64,000 nt of DNA from DATHBD01 sp035296325 (GCA_035296325.1 DATHBD010000081.1:1-64000), one strand, 5' to 3'. Counted from the stretch's first letter, positions 35,452 to 44,916 are shown. Program-made: numbers and translations. The notes: generated by a model from the letters alone, not told the origin.

Positions 35452-38400
35452 ATGTCCCGGCCGAAGCCCACGCCGCGCACCCGGCACCTCACGCTGGCGC
35501 TGGTGGTCACGCTGCTCGCCACCGCCGCGCTCAGCGCCACCCTGCTCGGCGCGCCGGCCGCGCGGGCCGCCGCCTGCACCACGCTGTGCCCGGTCGCCGT
35601 CTTCGACGACTACGCCAGCGGCAGCCTCCGCTCCCAGGGCCCCTGGTACGTGAACACGCCGGGCGCGGCGGACGGCGCCGTCGCCGGACTCGAGGTGCCG
35701 CCCGGATTCTCCGGAAAGGCGATGATCAACCGGCTGGGCGTCACGCCGACGCCGGTGCGGTACCGGGGCAACGCGTACGCCGAGCTGCGCGACCTGGCGG
35801 TGCCGGCGACCGGGATCGGCACCCTGTTCCTGGAGTTCGCGACCGATGACCTGGCCCGCACCGACGTCAACCTCGGGCTGAGCGCCGACGCCTCGCCCGG
35901 ACTGGGCTTCGACACCACCGGCGACGCCCTTGACCTCAACGACTTCGCCGTGCAGCTCTCGGTGCGCCCGCAGGGACTCGTCGTCCGCGACGGAACCACC
36001 GACCGGGTGATCGACAACGTACCGCTGCGCTCCGGCACCGTGTACCGGATCTGGGCGGTGGTGGACAACACGGCCGACACGTTCGCCGTGTACGTGGCGC
36101 AGGCCTCCGGTGCTCCGCTGCGGGCCACCTCGGGTGGCCGGCAGACGTTCGGGTTCCGGACCGGGGGCGCCGGACCGCTGGTGACCTTCCTGCACCTCAA
36201 CAACCCGGACAGCCCGCCGAGCGCGGTCTCGTACCTGGACAACCTCTTCGTCAACCCGAGCGGTGCCACCGTGACCGACCCGAGCCCGGCATTCGAGACG
36301 GTGCTCGGCTTCGACGGCTACACCCCCGGGGCGCTCGCCGGCCAGGACGGCTGGCAGACCTCATCGACCAGCGTGGTGGTGGCCGCTGACCCGGCCGCCG
36401 CGGCGAACCGGGTGGTCAGCGCCACCGGTGCCAACCTGCGGGCCAGCCGCGCGATCCCGGCCATCCCGGAAGGGCAGACCGGCACCGTGTTCTTCCGGCT
36501 ACGCCGCGCCGGCAACGTCGACACCAATGTCGGCCTGACCGACGTCGACACGCCGACCGCCTTCGCGGACTTCGAAGCGCAGGCCAACAGCCAGAACAGC
36601 GCCGCCCTCAACGTACGCAACCGCGGCGCGTTCGCCCCGGCGGGCCAGTGGAGCCCCAACGTGTGGCAGTGCTTCTGGCTGGTGGCCGACAACGCCACCG
36701 ACACCGTGACGGCGTACAGCCGGGGTGGCCCGTACGCGGTGACGACCCGGCTGCCCGCCGACGCGTCGACCCGGTACGCCTTCCGCAACGGCACCGCCGA
36801 GGCACTGGACAGGTTCCTGCTGATGAACGGGGCCAGCAGCGCCTCGGCGCTGTACCTCGACGACGTCGCGGTGGACAGCAACGGCACGAACCTCCGGGTT
36901 CCGGGCGGCCGCGCGGATGCCTGCCCGGCGAGCGCGACCGCCGATGTGCCCCTGGTCGACCCGCTGCCGGGCAACCCGAGGGTGAGCGGCGTCGGCGTCA
37001 CCCTGGCGGAGCTGACCACGATCCCCGCCACCGGCGGGGCGACGGCCGCCCGGGTCAACTACGTGGGTGAGGTACCGGACTCCACGAGGCGGCTCTACGT
37101 GCCTGACCTCAACGGTCGGATGTACCTGGTCCGGGGCGGCCGCCCGGTGCAGTACCTGGACATCGCCGCCACCTTCCCGGACTTCCGGCTCAACCCCAGC
37201 CTGGGCACCGGCTTCGGGTTCGTCACCTTCCACCCCCGCTACGCCACGAACGGCAAGTTCTACACCGTGCACACCGAGGCGGGCGGCGCCCTCACCAGCC
37301 AGCGGCCCGACCTGCCGTCCCCGGCCAACACCTCGGTCCACGGGGTGATCACGGAATGGACAGCCAGCAACCCGGCGGCTGACACCTTCGCCGGCACCCG
37401 CCGCGAGGTCCTGCGGGTCGGGTTCGACACGTTCCTGCACGGCATCCAGCAGATCGACTTCAACCCGACGGCCCGCCCGGGCGACGCCGACTACGGCCTG
37501 CTCTACGTGGCGCTGGGCGACGGCGAGGAGGTGCCGAACTTCACCACCGGCCCGCAGAACCTGGCGGTGCCGCAGGGCAAGGTGCTGCGCATCGATCCGC
37601 TGGGTACCAACGGCGCCGGCGGCGGGTACGGAGTACCGGCCGGCAACCCGTTCGTCGGACAGGCCGGCGCGCTGGGCGAGATCTACGTCTACGGACTGCG
37701 CAACCCGCACCGGTTCAGCTGGGACCGGCTGACCGGGAAGATGTACCTCGGCATGATCGGCGAGGCCAATATCGACTCCATCTACGAGGTGGCTCCCGGG
37801 GACAACTACGGGTGGAACGAGCGCGAAGGCGGATTCCGGTTCAAGAAGAGCGACCCGACCCACGTCTACCCGTTGCCGGCCGACGACGCGCGCTTCGGTT
37901 ACACGTACCCGGTCATCAGCTATGACCACGACACCGGCAACGCCCTGGTCGGCGGCTTCGTCTACCGCGGCCGCGCGGTGCCCGAGCTGTACGGCAAGTA
38001 CGTCTTCGGTGACATCGTCAGCGGCCGGGTGTTCTACGCCGACGTCGCCGAGATGCGCCGTGGCGGCCCGCTGGCCACCATCCACGAGCTGAGCCTGTTC
38101 AATGCGGCAGGTGCCCCGACCACGATGCGGCAGCTCGCCGGCAACAGCCGGGTCGACTTCCGGACCGGCATCGACGCCGACGGGGAACTGTTCATCTCCT
38201 CGAAGGCGAACGGCAAGATCTGGCGGGTCACCCGCTCCTCGCGCTTCGCCAGTTGCTCGGTCGGCTCCACGGTGCTCGGCAATGTGGCGGGTGCCACCAA
38301 CTGGGCGCCGATCACGCCGGCGAAGTGGCAGTTTCCCGGCAGCGAGGTGGTCCTGGCCCAGGCCGGAGCCGTACGGCCCGGGCCGCGCCGGCCGTATGAG

Positions 38401-38856
38401 TACGCCGTACTGACCGCGGGCCCCGCATTCGGTTCCGTCCAGATCGACGCCGAGGTACGCCTCGACGCCCCGGTCACCACCAGTGACCGTGACGTCATCA
38501 TCGTCTTCGGCCACCGGTCGGACACGCAGTTCTACTACGCGCACCTGTCCCAGGACAACGTCGCATACCCGCACAACGGCATCTTCCGCGTCGACAACGC
38601 CGACCGGGTCCGGATCGAGGACCAGTGGACCGGCACCATCGGCGCACCGCCGGCGGTCACCGACCGTGAGTGGCACCGGGTACGGGTGCGGCACTGCGCC
38701 GACACCGGGCAGATCGCGGTCTTCATGGACGGCTCCCCCACCCCGCTGATGACCGCGACCGACACGACGTTCAGGTCCGGGCGGGTGGGATTCGGCTCCT
38801 TCGACAACGTGGGGCGGCTGCGCAACCTCACGGTCTCCGGCACACCGCAGAGCTGA
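35452..38856 (+). CDS. Secreted glucose/sorbosone dehydrogenase-type beta-propeller protein with laminin-G-like ends
   Basis: 1134 residues from an ATG behind GGAGGGAACC. Signal peptide (HLTLALVVTLLATAALSATLLGAPAARAA). Two concanavalin/LamG-like beta-sandwich modules (about 45-270 and 280-490) come first. Then the PQQ-dependent sugar dehydrogenase propeller (about 510-930) with YVPDLNGRMYLV, HGIQQIDFNP, LYVALGDGE, IYVYGLRNPHRFSWDR and APGDNYGWNEREG. A last LamG-like module (about 945-1130) has QFYYAHLSQDN. Such proteins oxidise aldose sugars outside the cell. Whether the propeller binds PQQ is not certain, and no PQQ synthesis genes are in view. Confidence 0.85.
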   Translation: MSRPKPTPRTRHLTLALVVTLLATAALSATLLGAPAARAAACTTLCPVAVFDDYASGSLRSQGPWYVNTPGAADGAVAGLEVPPGFSGKAMINRLGVTPTPVRYRGNAYAELRDLAVPATGIGTLFLEFATDDLARTDVNLGLSADASPGLGFDTTGDALDLNDFAVQLSVRPQGLVVRDGTTDRVIDNVPLRSGTVYRIWAVVDNTADTFAVYVAQASGAPLRATSGGRQTFGFRTGGAGPLVTFLHLNNPDSPPSAVSYLDNLFVNPSGATVTDPSPAFETVLGFDGYTPGALAGQDGWQTSSTSVVVAADPAAAANRVVSATGANLRASRAIPAIPEGQTGTVFFRLRRAGNVDTNVGLTDVDTPTAFADFEAQANSQNSAALNVRNRGAFAPAGQWSPNVWQCFWLVADNATDTVTAYSRGGPYAVTTRLPADASTRYAFRNGTAEALDRFLLMNGASSASALYLDDVAVDSNGTNLRVPGGRADACPASATADVPLVDPLPGNPRVSGVGVTLAELTTIPATGGATAARVNYVGEVPDSTRRLYVPDLNGRMYLVRGGRPVQYLDIAATFPDFRLNPSLGTGFGFVTFHPRYATNGKFYTVHTEAGGALTSQRPDLPSPANTSVHGVITEWTASNPAADTFAGTRREVLRVGFDTFLHGIQQIDFNPTARPGDADYGLLYVALGDGEEVPNFTTGPQNLAVPQGKVLRIDPLGTNGAGGGYGVPAGNPFVGQAGALGEIYVYGLRNPHRFSWDRLTGKMYLGMIGEANIDSIYEVAPGDNYGWNEREGGFRFKKSDPTHVYPLPADDARFGYTYPVISYDHDTGNALVGGFVYRGRAVPELYGKYVFGDIVSGRVFYADVAEMRRGGPLATIHELSLFNAAGAPTTMRQLAGNSRVDFRTGIDADGELFISSKANGKIWRVTRSSRFASCSVGSTVLGNVAGATNWAPITPAKWQFPGSEVVLAQAGAVRPGPRRPYEYAVLTAGPAFGSVQIDAEVRLDAPVTTSDRDVIIVFGHRSDTQFYYAHLSQDNVAYPHNGIFRVDNADRVRIEDQWTGTIGAPPAVTDREWHRVRVRHCADTGQIAVFMDGSPTPLMTATDTTFRSGRVGFGSFDNVGRLRNLTVSGTPQS

Positions 38857-38925
38857 CGGACCCGCTCCACGCCGGTCGCACAGGTTGACCACGGCAGTGG
38901 TCGTTGTCACTATGTCGTGAGGAAC

Positions 38926-38937
38926 GTTTGCGCAAAC
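38926..38937. promoter_or_regulatory. LacI-type operator candidate upstream of the GH30-like gene
   Basis: GTTTGCGCAAAC is a perfect 12-base palindrome 84 bases before the hydrolase start. The central CG flanked by half-sites is typical of LacI/GalR-family repressor sites in front of glycoside-hydrolase genes. A plausible promoter (TTGACC at 38885, CACTAT 17 bases later) lies just upstream, so a bound repressor would block early transcription. No LacI-family gene is in the window. Confidence 0.55.
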
Positions 38938-39020
38938 ATCGCCGGGCCGGTCGGGCGCCACAGCAGGCCGGGACCAGCGCGCGTGGATCGTCAACAGTCC
39001 CGCCCGACGAGAGGCAGACA

Positions 39021-41978
39021 ATGACCGTACGACCCGGCTCCGCCCGCCCACTGGCCGCCGCAGTGGCAGCGGTGCTTGCCATCGGCCTGTCCGTTGTCTC
39101 GGTGGCGCCGGCGTCGGCCGCGCCCAGTGCCCCGGCGCAGCCCACCGCAGCCTCGGGCACCACCGTGACGATCGACCCCTCGTACCAGCACCCGGCCTTC
39201 GAGGGCTGGGGCACCAGCCTGGTATGGCTGGCGCACGCGACCGGCGGATACCCCGACGAAATCCGCAACCAGCTGGTGGACATGCTCTTCGGGGCGGACG
39301 GTCTCAACCTGAACATCGCCCGGTACAACATCGGCGGCGGCAACGCCCCGACGGTACGCAACTACCTGCGCCCGGGCGGCGCGGTCCCCGGCTTCTGGCG
39401 GGCGCCGCAGCCGTACGGGCCGACCGACAAGGACTGGTGGGACCCGGACAACCCGGAGCACTGGAACTTCGACGCCGACCCCAACCAGCGCTGGTGGATC
39501 GACCAGATCAAGAACAAGGTCACCCACTGGGAGGCGTTCAGCAACTCACCGCCGTACTTCCACACGGTCAGCGGCTACGTCAGCGGCGGGTTCGACTCGA
39601 GCGCCGAGCAGATTCGGGCCGACAAGCTGGACGAGTTCGCGACCTATCTGACCCGGGTCACCGACCACATCGAGCAGGCGCACGGAATTCAGTTCAAGAC
39701 CATCGACCCGTTGAACGAGCCCAACACGCCGTACTGGTGGACCGGGCTCGGGGCGGACGGCCAGCCGATCGGCGGTCGCCAGGAGGGCGCGCACGTCGGC
39801 CCGGCCATGCAGGCGCAGGTGATCCTGGCCCTGCAGCGGCAACTCGCGACGGCGAAGACGAAGGCGGTCATCTCCGCGCCGGACGAGACCAACTCCGGCC
39901 TGTTCCTGCAGGACTGGTACGGCTACCCGGCCGAGGCGCAGGCGGCGGTCAAGCAGCTCAACGTGCACACCTACGGCACCGGCCAGCGCACCGCCGCCCG
40001 CGACGTGGCCAAGGCAGAGCAGCGCCCGCTGTGGATGAGCGAGGTCGAGGGCAGCTGGGGCAACGACTTCACCAGCATGAACTCCGGGCTCGGGATGGCC
40101 CAGCGGATCATCGACGACATCCGGGAGCTGGAGCCGTCGGCGTGGCTGCTGTGGCAGCCGATCGAGGACGCCAAGAACATGATCGCCGAGGGCAACCTGC
40201 AGTGGGGCAGCATCCACGTGCCGTTCGACTGCACCGCCACCGACACCCTGGCGACGTGTCCGATCCGGACGAACACCAAGTTCGACACGATCCGTAACTT
40301 CACCCACTACATCCGCCCGGGAGACCGGATGGTGAAGGTCAACGACACCACCACCCTCGCCGCGGTGAAGAAGGGCGGCAGCGGGGCGACCGTGGTGCAC
40401 ACCAACGCCGGCACCCAGGCGAAGGCCGTCACCCTGGACCTGTCGAAGTTCTCCAACGTGGGCCGCAACGCCACCGTCACCCCCGTCGTGACCAGCGCCG
40501 AGGGCAAGCTGGTCCGGGGCGCGCCGGTGCGGGTCGCCGACCGGCGGGCCACGCTCACCGTGCCCGCGCAGTCGGTCACCACCTTCCTGGTCACCAACGT
40601 CTCGTCGGTCGCCTCGGGCGCCCGGCACATCGAGTCCGGCCACCCGTACCGCATCGAGGGCGTGCAGAGCGGCATGTCGCTCGCGCCCACGGCGGACGGC
40701 ACCGCGGTCGCCATCCGGAGCACCGACCCCACCCGGGCCGACCAGCTCTGGACCCTGCGGCCGGTCGGCGCCCGGGTCGGCAGCCGGGACCGGTACACCC
40801 TCGTCAACGCCGGCACCGGCCAACGGCTGGCGGTCCGCGACGGGGTCACCGTGCTGGAGCGGTCCGGGTCGCAGGACCCCGCCGCGCAGTGGATCCTCTC
40901 CACCACCGGCGACGGCACGTACACCTTCATCAACGTCGGCGCGCGTCGGCTGCTCGACGTGCCCGGCGAGGCCACGGCCGACGGCACCGTCCTCGGCGTC
41001 TACACGCCGACGGCGGCACCGAACCAACGCTGGTCGGTACGCGACGAGACCGTGCTCCGGACCGAGACCGCGGTGACGTACACCTTGCCGGGTCGGGTGC
41101 CGACCCTGCCGGGCACCGTGACCGCGGTGCTGCACAGTGGTGAGCGTCGCGCCCTGCCGGTGAGCTGGCAACTGCCGGCGGCGAACCGCTGGAGCGAGCC
41201 CGGCACGGTCGCCGTCTCCGGCACGGTGACCGACGTGCTGGGCCGGCGGGTGAGGGCACAGGCCGAGGTCACCGTCGACACCTTCACCGCCACGTCGCCG
41301 GGGCAGGCCAGGACCTACGTGGGCGGGCAGCCCGAACTCCCGACCACCGTGGTCGGCCTGGGCCGCAACGGCGGCCGGGCGGACCTGCCGGTCACCTGGG
41401 ACGCGGCACCGGCCGGCGCCTTCGACCAGGTCGGCGGCGTGACGCTGACCGGGACGGCCCGACTCGTGGACGGCAGCACCATCCCCGCCACGGTCCGGGT
41501 GGAGGTGACCGTGCCGATCGAGGTCAACGCCGCGGACGACGACGGCGTCACGATGGCGGCCACCTTCACCGAGGGCGGTTACTCGACGGCCGGACTGCGC
41601 AACGGCAACACGGCCGACAAGGCCTGGTCGAACTGGAAACCGAGCGACCTGAACCCGTCGGACACGATCACCGTTGAGCTGCCGCGGGCCCGCGACGTCA
41701 CCCGGGTGGTCACCCACCTGTACCGGGACAGCGCGGCCGGTGGGGGTCTGCCGCAGAGCGTGCGGGTGGGGATCCGCGACGCCGCCGGGGCCTGTGTGGG
41801 TGGCGCGGAGGTGCCGGTCGGCACCGCCGGCGCCCTGGCCGTCGAGGCGCCGGTCAGCTCGGGGCCCACCACGAACGTCTGTGTGGTGCTGACCGCGATG
41901 CCGGCCGGCTACCTGACCGTCGCGGAGATCGAGGTCTTCGCCAAGGCGGCGGCACCCTCCGCCGATTCGGCCGGTTGA
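39021..41978 (+). CDS. Secreted GH30-like glycoside hydrolase with ricin-type lectin, Ig-like and F5/8-type modules
   Basis: 985 residues. Signal peptide (RPLAAAVAAVLAIGLSVVSVAPASAAP). Catalytic barrel (about 40-440) opening FEGWGTSLVWLAHATGG, with acid/base Glu in IDPLNEPN (about 233) and nucleophile Glu in LWMSEVEGSW (about 341). This arrangement fits family 30 endo-beta-1,6-galactanase-like enzymes. Then a beta-trefoil ricin-type carbohydrate-binding domain (about 540-680), two group-4 bacterial Ig-like domains (TLPGTVTAVLHSGERRALPV; LPTTVVGLGRNGGRADLPV) and a C-terminal discoidin-like domain. Probably degrades plant or fungal side-chain polysaccharide. A palindromic operator lies upstream. 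Confidence 0.87.
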   Translation: MTVRPGSARPLAAAVAAVLAIGLSVVSVAPASAAPSAPAQPTAASGTTVTIDPSYQHPAFEGWGTSLVWLAHATGGYPDEIRNQLVDMLFGADGLNLNIARYNIGGGNAPTVRNYLRPGGAVPGFWRAPQPYGPTDKDWWDPDNPEHWNFDADPNQRWWIDQIKNKVTHWEAFSNSPPYFHTVSGYVSGGFDSSAEQIRADKLDEFATYLTRVTDHIEQAHGIQFKTIDPLNEPNTPYWWTGLGADGQPIGGRQEGAHVGPAMQAQVILALQRQLATAKTKAVISAPDETNSGLFLQDWYGYPAEAQAAVKQLNVHTYGTGQRTAARDVAKAEQRPLWMSEVEGSWGNDFTSMNSGLGMAQRIIDDIRELEPSAWLLWQPIEDAKNMIAEGNLQWGSIHVPFDCTATDTLATCPIRTNTKFDTIRNFTHYIRPGDRMVKVNDTTTLAAVKKGGSGATVVHTNAGTQAKAVTLDLSKFSNVGRNATVTPVVTSAEGKLVRGAPVRVADRRATLTVPAQSVTTFLVTNVSSVASGARHIESGHPYRIEGVQSGMSLAPTADGTAVAIRSTDPTRADQLWTLRPVGARVGSRDRYTLVNAGTGQRLAVRDGVTVLERSGSQDPAAQWILSTTGDGTYTFINVGARRLLDVPGEATADGTVLGVYTPTAAPNQRWSVRDETVLRTETAVTYTLPGRVPTLPGTVTAVLHSGERRALPVSWQLPAANRWSEPGTVAVSGTVTDVLGRRVRAQAEVTVDTFTATSPGQARTYVGGQPELPTTVVGLGRNGGRADLPVTWDAAPAGAFDQVGGVTLTGTARLVDGSTIPATVRVEVTVPIEVNAADDDGVTMAATFTEGGYSTAGLRNGNTADKAWSNWKPSDLNPSDTITVELPRARDVTRVVTHLYRDSAAGGGLPQSVRVGIRDAAGACVGGAEVPVGTAGALAVEAPVSSGPTTNVCVVLTAMPAGYLTVAEIEVFAKAAAPSADSAG

Positions 41979-41991
41979 TCCGGGACGCACC

Positions 41992-42708
41992 TCATCCGTG
42001 AGCAGCGTGCGGTGGACGCAGGCCGGCCCGTGCCTCCTGCGTCCACCCCAGCGCCTGCGCGAGCAGCCCGTCGACGAACGCATGGAGTCCCTGGGGGTAG
42101 GTGTCTCGCGCGGCCAGTGCCGGCCACTGGTCACCGATGCGGGAAAGGCGTGGCAGCTCGGCCGGATCAAGGTTTTCGAAGAACGTCTCGCGTTGGCTCG
42201 GCCGGCGTTCCGTTGAGTGCGCCCGAACGAGGATCTCGCCGACCGTGTAGTACCAGATGCTCCGGAAGACGGCGGCCGCCTGCTGGGGCGTGCATCCACA
42301 GTCGATCGACCCGGACACGACCGCCTCGACCATCCTCAGTGCTGAACCACCGAGACGGCCGAGGAATCCATCCGTCGTGAGCACCTCTGCCGCCCACGGC
42401 ATGGCGGCGAGTGCGTCGTGTATGGCAATGGATGCGGCGATGATGCGCTCCCGCGGCTCACCGGGGAGGTCGTGCGTCAGGATCTGGTCCGCGTGCTCGT
42501 TGAGCAGTTGAATCAGCAGGTCATCCCGGTCCCGAACGTGGTGGTACAGGGTTGTGGCGCCGATGCCGAGCTCGGCCGCGAGTCGGCGGACGGTGAGCTT
42601 CTCCCAGCCGTCGCGGTCGATGATCTGCTGGGCCGCCACCAGGATCTGCGCCCGTGAGGTCACCGGTGGCCGGCCGGCTCCCCCGTGTGGTGCATCGGTT
42701 TTGCGCAT
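41992..42708 (-). CDS. TetR-family repressor
   Basis: 238 residues from ATG 42708. N-terminal helix-turn-helix SRAQILVAAQQIIDRDGWEKLTVRRLAAELGIGATTLYHHVRDRDDLL is a textbook TetR DNA-binding domain. The remaining helices form the ligand-binding half (WAAEVLTTDGFLGRLGGSALRMVEAVV...). It is divergent from a serine hydrolase, and a strong palindrome overlaps that gene's promoter between them, so this protein is the obvious candidate to repress the hydrolase. Ligand unknown. The frame is open further upstream across the intergenic region, but that is not coding. Confidence 0.92.
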   Translation of the reverse strand: MRKTDAPHGGAGRPPVTSRAQILVAAQQIIDRDGWEKLTVRRLAAELGIGATTLYHHVRDRDDLLIQLLNEHADQILTHDLPGEPRERIIAASIAIHDALAAMPWAAEVLTTDGFLGRLGGSALRMVEAVVSGSIDCGCTPQQAAAVFRSIWYYTVGEILVRAHSTERRPSQRETFFENLDPAELPRLSRIGDQWPALAARDTYPQGLHAFVDGLLAQALGWTQEARAGLRPPHAAHG

Positions 42709-42769
42709 CGTTCCATCATGCCGTCCGGGCCAGCAGCCGCCCGAACCGGCGCCCCCAACCCCTGCCGCG

Positions 42770-42798
42770 TTGACACTCCCACAGTCGCAGGCTAGTTT
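42770..42798 (+). promoter_or_regulatory. Sigma-70-type promoter for the serine hydrolase
   Basis: TTGACA at 42770-42775, a 17-base spacer, and TAGTTT at 42793-42798. The -35 is a perfect consensus and the spacing is ideal. It points to the secreted serine hydrolase starting at 42950. The -10 overlaps the palindrome at 42795-42816. Confidence 0.75.
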
Positions 42799-42816
42799 AG
42801 GAACATGTTCCGAAAC
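42795..42816. promoter_or_regulatory. TetR-type operator palindrome
   Basis: A 22-base inverted repeat with a single mismatched pair: left arm GTTTAGGAACA, right arm TGTTCCGAAAC, with perfect core GGAACATGTTCC. Its length and position, overlapping the -10 of the promoter between a tetR gene and a divergent gene, are classic for auto- and target-gene repression. Confidence 0.8.
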
Positions 42817-42949
42817 GTCGTCCGCGACGACGGAACACGGGGCGACGGTCCATCCAGCGAGGTTCAGGTGGCGGGTGCCCGACCGCCGAACTGCACATCG
42901 TTGTAGTGGCGTCTGCACCGCCGCGCTCGTTGATCGCGAGAGGAAGTGT

Positions 42950-44185
42950 GTGTTGAAGATCCGACTGGTGGCAGCAGCAGGTCTGGCCTTGTTGAGCGTC
43001 AGCGCCGGCATCGCGCCGGGCCTTCCCGTGTCGAACACGACAGGGATCGCGCTGGCCGGCACCACCCGCCCGACGACCGGGTTGAATCACGAAGCGCTCA
43101 GGTCCGCGCTGGATGCTGTCCATCGCGCCGGGATGCCGGGCGTCTATGCCGAGGTACGCGGCGGCGGCGAGGTGTGGCGCGACGCTTCGGGCGTCGCCGA
43201 TGTCAGGACCGGCCGTCCGGTCAGACCCGGGATGCGCCAGCGCGTTGGCAGCATCACCAAGACGTTCACCGCCGCCGCGGTGATGCAGCAGGTGGAGAAA
43301 GGCCGGATCGGACTCGATGCGCCGATCGGCCGCTACCTGCCGGGGCTGGTGCCCGGAGAACGCGGCAACAGGATCACGGTGCGGATGCTGCTCAACCACA
43401 CCAGCGGCATTCCCGAGTACCTGCCCTATGCGTTCCCATCCCTCCAGTCGTTCCCGTCAGGTACGTCGGCTGCGAGCCTCGACGACAACCGGTTCAGACA
43501 GTTCAGCCAGGCTGAACTGATCCAGATGGGCCTCACGGCGCCCCCCACCGGCGAGCCGGGCGGCACGACCGGAGTGTATTCGAATACCAACTATCTGCTT
43601 CTCGACCAACTTCTCAGGCAGGTCACCGGCACCACGGCGGAGGAGTACATCACCCGCAACGTCATAGAGCGCGCCGGGCTTCGACACACCACATTCCCGG
43701 CCGGCGCCCGGATCGAGGGGCCGCACCCGCGGATGTACGAGGCGCTGTACGGCCTGATCGAGCCGCCACGCGACTACAGCGTCTACAACATGTCCTGGGT
43801 GTCGACTGGCGCGGCTCTGGTGTCCACCGTCGAGGATGTCAACCGCTTCTACGAGATGCTGTTCAGCGGCAAGATCGTCAAGCGGTCATCGTTGGCGCAG
43901 ATGCAGCGCACAATTCCGGTGCTCACCCAGGACGGTCACCAGACGATCGACTATGGTCTCGGGCTGCAGAGGTTCACGACCGCGGGCTGCGGCGTCTTCT
44001 GGGGCCACGACGGCACCGTCTGGGGCGCCCAAACGGTGTCCCGGACCAGTGCCGACGGAAAGCGGCAGCTGACCGTTGCAATGAACCTGGCGAGATGGAA
44101 CAAAATTGACTCCACGGGGCGGCCGCAGCACCACCCTATCGATGATGCGCTATCCGAGCTGTACCACCAGGCGATGTGCGGGTAG
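42950..44185 (+). CDS. Secreted beta-lactamase-fold serine hydrolase (D-alanyl-D-alanine carboxypeptidase-like)
   Basis: 411 residues from GTG 42950 (AGAGGAAG upstream; TTG 42953 also possible). Signal peptide (LKIRLVAAAGLALLSVSAGIAPG). Class C fold with catalytic SITK (Ser about 101, Lys about 104), YSN in TGVYSNTNYLLLDQLL, and HDG in FWGHDGTVWG. LLNHTSGIPEYLP is the usual family segment. It resembles R61-type DD-peptidases that trim peptidoglycan or hydrolyse related amides and esters. Controlled, most likely, by the divergent TetR regulator through the palindrome in its promoter. Confidence 0.87.
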   Translation: MLKIRLVAAAGLALLSVSAGIAPGLPVSNTTGIALAGTTRPTTGLNHEALRSALDAVHRAGMPGVYAEVRGGGEVWRDASGVADVRTGRPVRPGMRQRVGSITKTFTAAAVMQQVEKGRIGLDAPIGRYLPGLVPGERGNRITVRMLLNHTSGIPEYLPYAFPSLQSFPSGTSAASLDDNRFRQFSQAELIQMGLTAPPTGEPGGTTGVYSNTNYLLLDQLLRQVTGTTAEEYITRNVIERAGLRHTTFPAGARIEGPHPRMYEALYGLIEPPRDYSVYNMSWVSTGAALVSTVEDVNRFYEMLFSGKIVKRSSLAQMQRTIPVLTQDGHQTIDYGLGLQRFTTAGCGVFWGHDGTVWGAQTVSRTSADGKRQLTVAMNLARWNKIDSTGRPQHHPIDDALSELYHQAMCG

Positions 44186-44190
44186 CGAAT

Positions 44191-44230
44191 GCCACCCGGA
44201 AACCGGATGAGCTTCCGGTTTCCGGGTGGC
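44191..44230. terminator. Bidirectional intrinsic terminator
   Basis: Perfect 16-bp stem (arms 44191-44206 and 44215-44230, core CCACCCGGAAACCGG) with an 8-base loop, directly after the serine-hydrolase stop and before the convergent gene's stop at 44244. A TTCCGTTT tract follows on the plus strand. Confidence 0.82.
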
Positions 44231-44243
44231 TTCCGTTTGGCGG

Positions 44244-44912
44244 TCAGTCGACGGTTGTCGTGTCCTGCTCGGCGGCACGATGGATGGCGATCAACTCGTC
44301 GCGGTACGAATGATCGGCTGTCCCGATCTCATCGTTGACTCGAGCCCCGTTCTCCCACCACTGCACCAACCCACGTCCCAGCTCCTGGCCGGCCCTGGTG
44401 TGGACGCACAGGGCATAGTCCGGCACGGCGACCATGAGTTCGCCATTCTCCACCTTGGTGGTCACCAGGTCGGCATGCTCAGCGCTGGTCCGGTCCTTCT
44501 CGGACATGGCGAGCAGGCGAACGGCGTGAACCGCCATCATGGTGTCCCCGCCCGCAACGGCGCGAAAATTCCGGTGCAGGCACTCCACCAGGAGTGGGGC
44601 CAGTGGCTGTCCCATGCCCACGTCCTCCACGGCGATGAGCTTCAGCCTTCGCCAGAGGTGCTCAGCGACCTCTGCGGAGGTCGACAGCATCTCGTATGCG
44701 GCCAGCACTGCGTTGTCGACATTGCCGCGGCGAATGTCCTTCTGCAGGACGGACACCAGCTGATCAACCGGGATGCCTCGCGGCGATGTGAGCCTGGTGT
44801 AAGGGTCTTCGGAATGCGGCGGTGGGCCGAAATGTCGCTGACCGCAACCGGCCAGGCAATCCCGCCATGCCGCCGACTGCGGCACGGTCGTCGCATCGGC
44901 GACGGGAGACAT
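44244..44912 (-). CDS. Stand-alone protein resembling the RarA/MgsA C-terminal domain
   Basis: 222 residues. The middle resembles the C-terminal oligomerisation domain of RarA/MgsA clamp-loader-like ATPases: LVSVLQKDIRRGNVDNAVLAAYEML...LWRRLKLIAVEDVGMGQPLAP compares with the family pattern of a helix, an RRL element, and 'EDIG'. There is no Walker A motif or AAA domain. A role in replication or repair would be an extrapolation; its partner is unknown. It starts 5 bases from the divergent mycosin gene, so the two share one very small promoter region, which is odd for unrelated functions. Confidence 0.55.
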   Translation of the reverse strand: MSPVADATTVPQSAAWRDCLAGCGQRHFGPPPHSEDPYTRLTSPRGIPVDQLVSVLQKDIRRGNVDNAVLAAYEMLSTSAEVAEHLWRRLKLIAVEDVGMGQPLAPLLVECLHRNFRAVAGGDTMMAVHAVRLLAMSEKDRTSAEHADLVTTKVENGELMVAVPDYALCVHTRAGQELGRGLVQWWENGARVNDEIGTADHSYRDELIAIHRAAEQDTTTVD

Positions 44913-44916
44913 ATCG

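Noticed and set aside
36499..39051. Minus-strand open frame of about 850 codons
   Set aside because: Antisense to the secreted sugar dehydrogenase; Arg/Gly/Val-rich translation without domains, typical of high-GC shadows.
39546..42299. Minus-strand open frame of about 917 codons
   Set aside because: Antisense to the GH30-like gene and part of tetR; no recognisable protein features.
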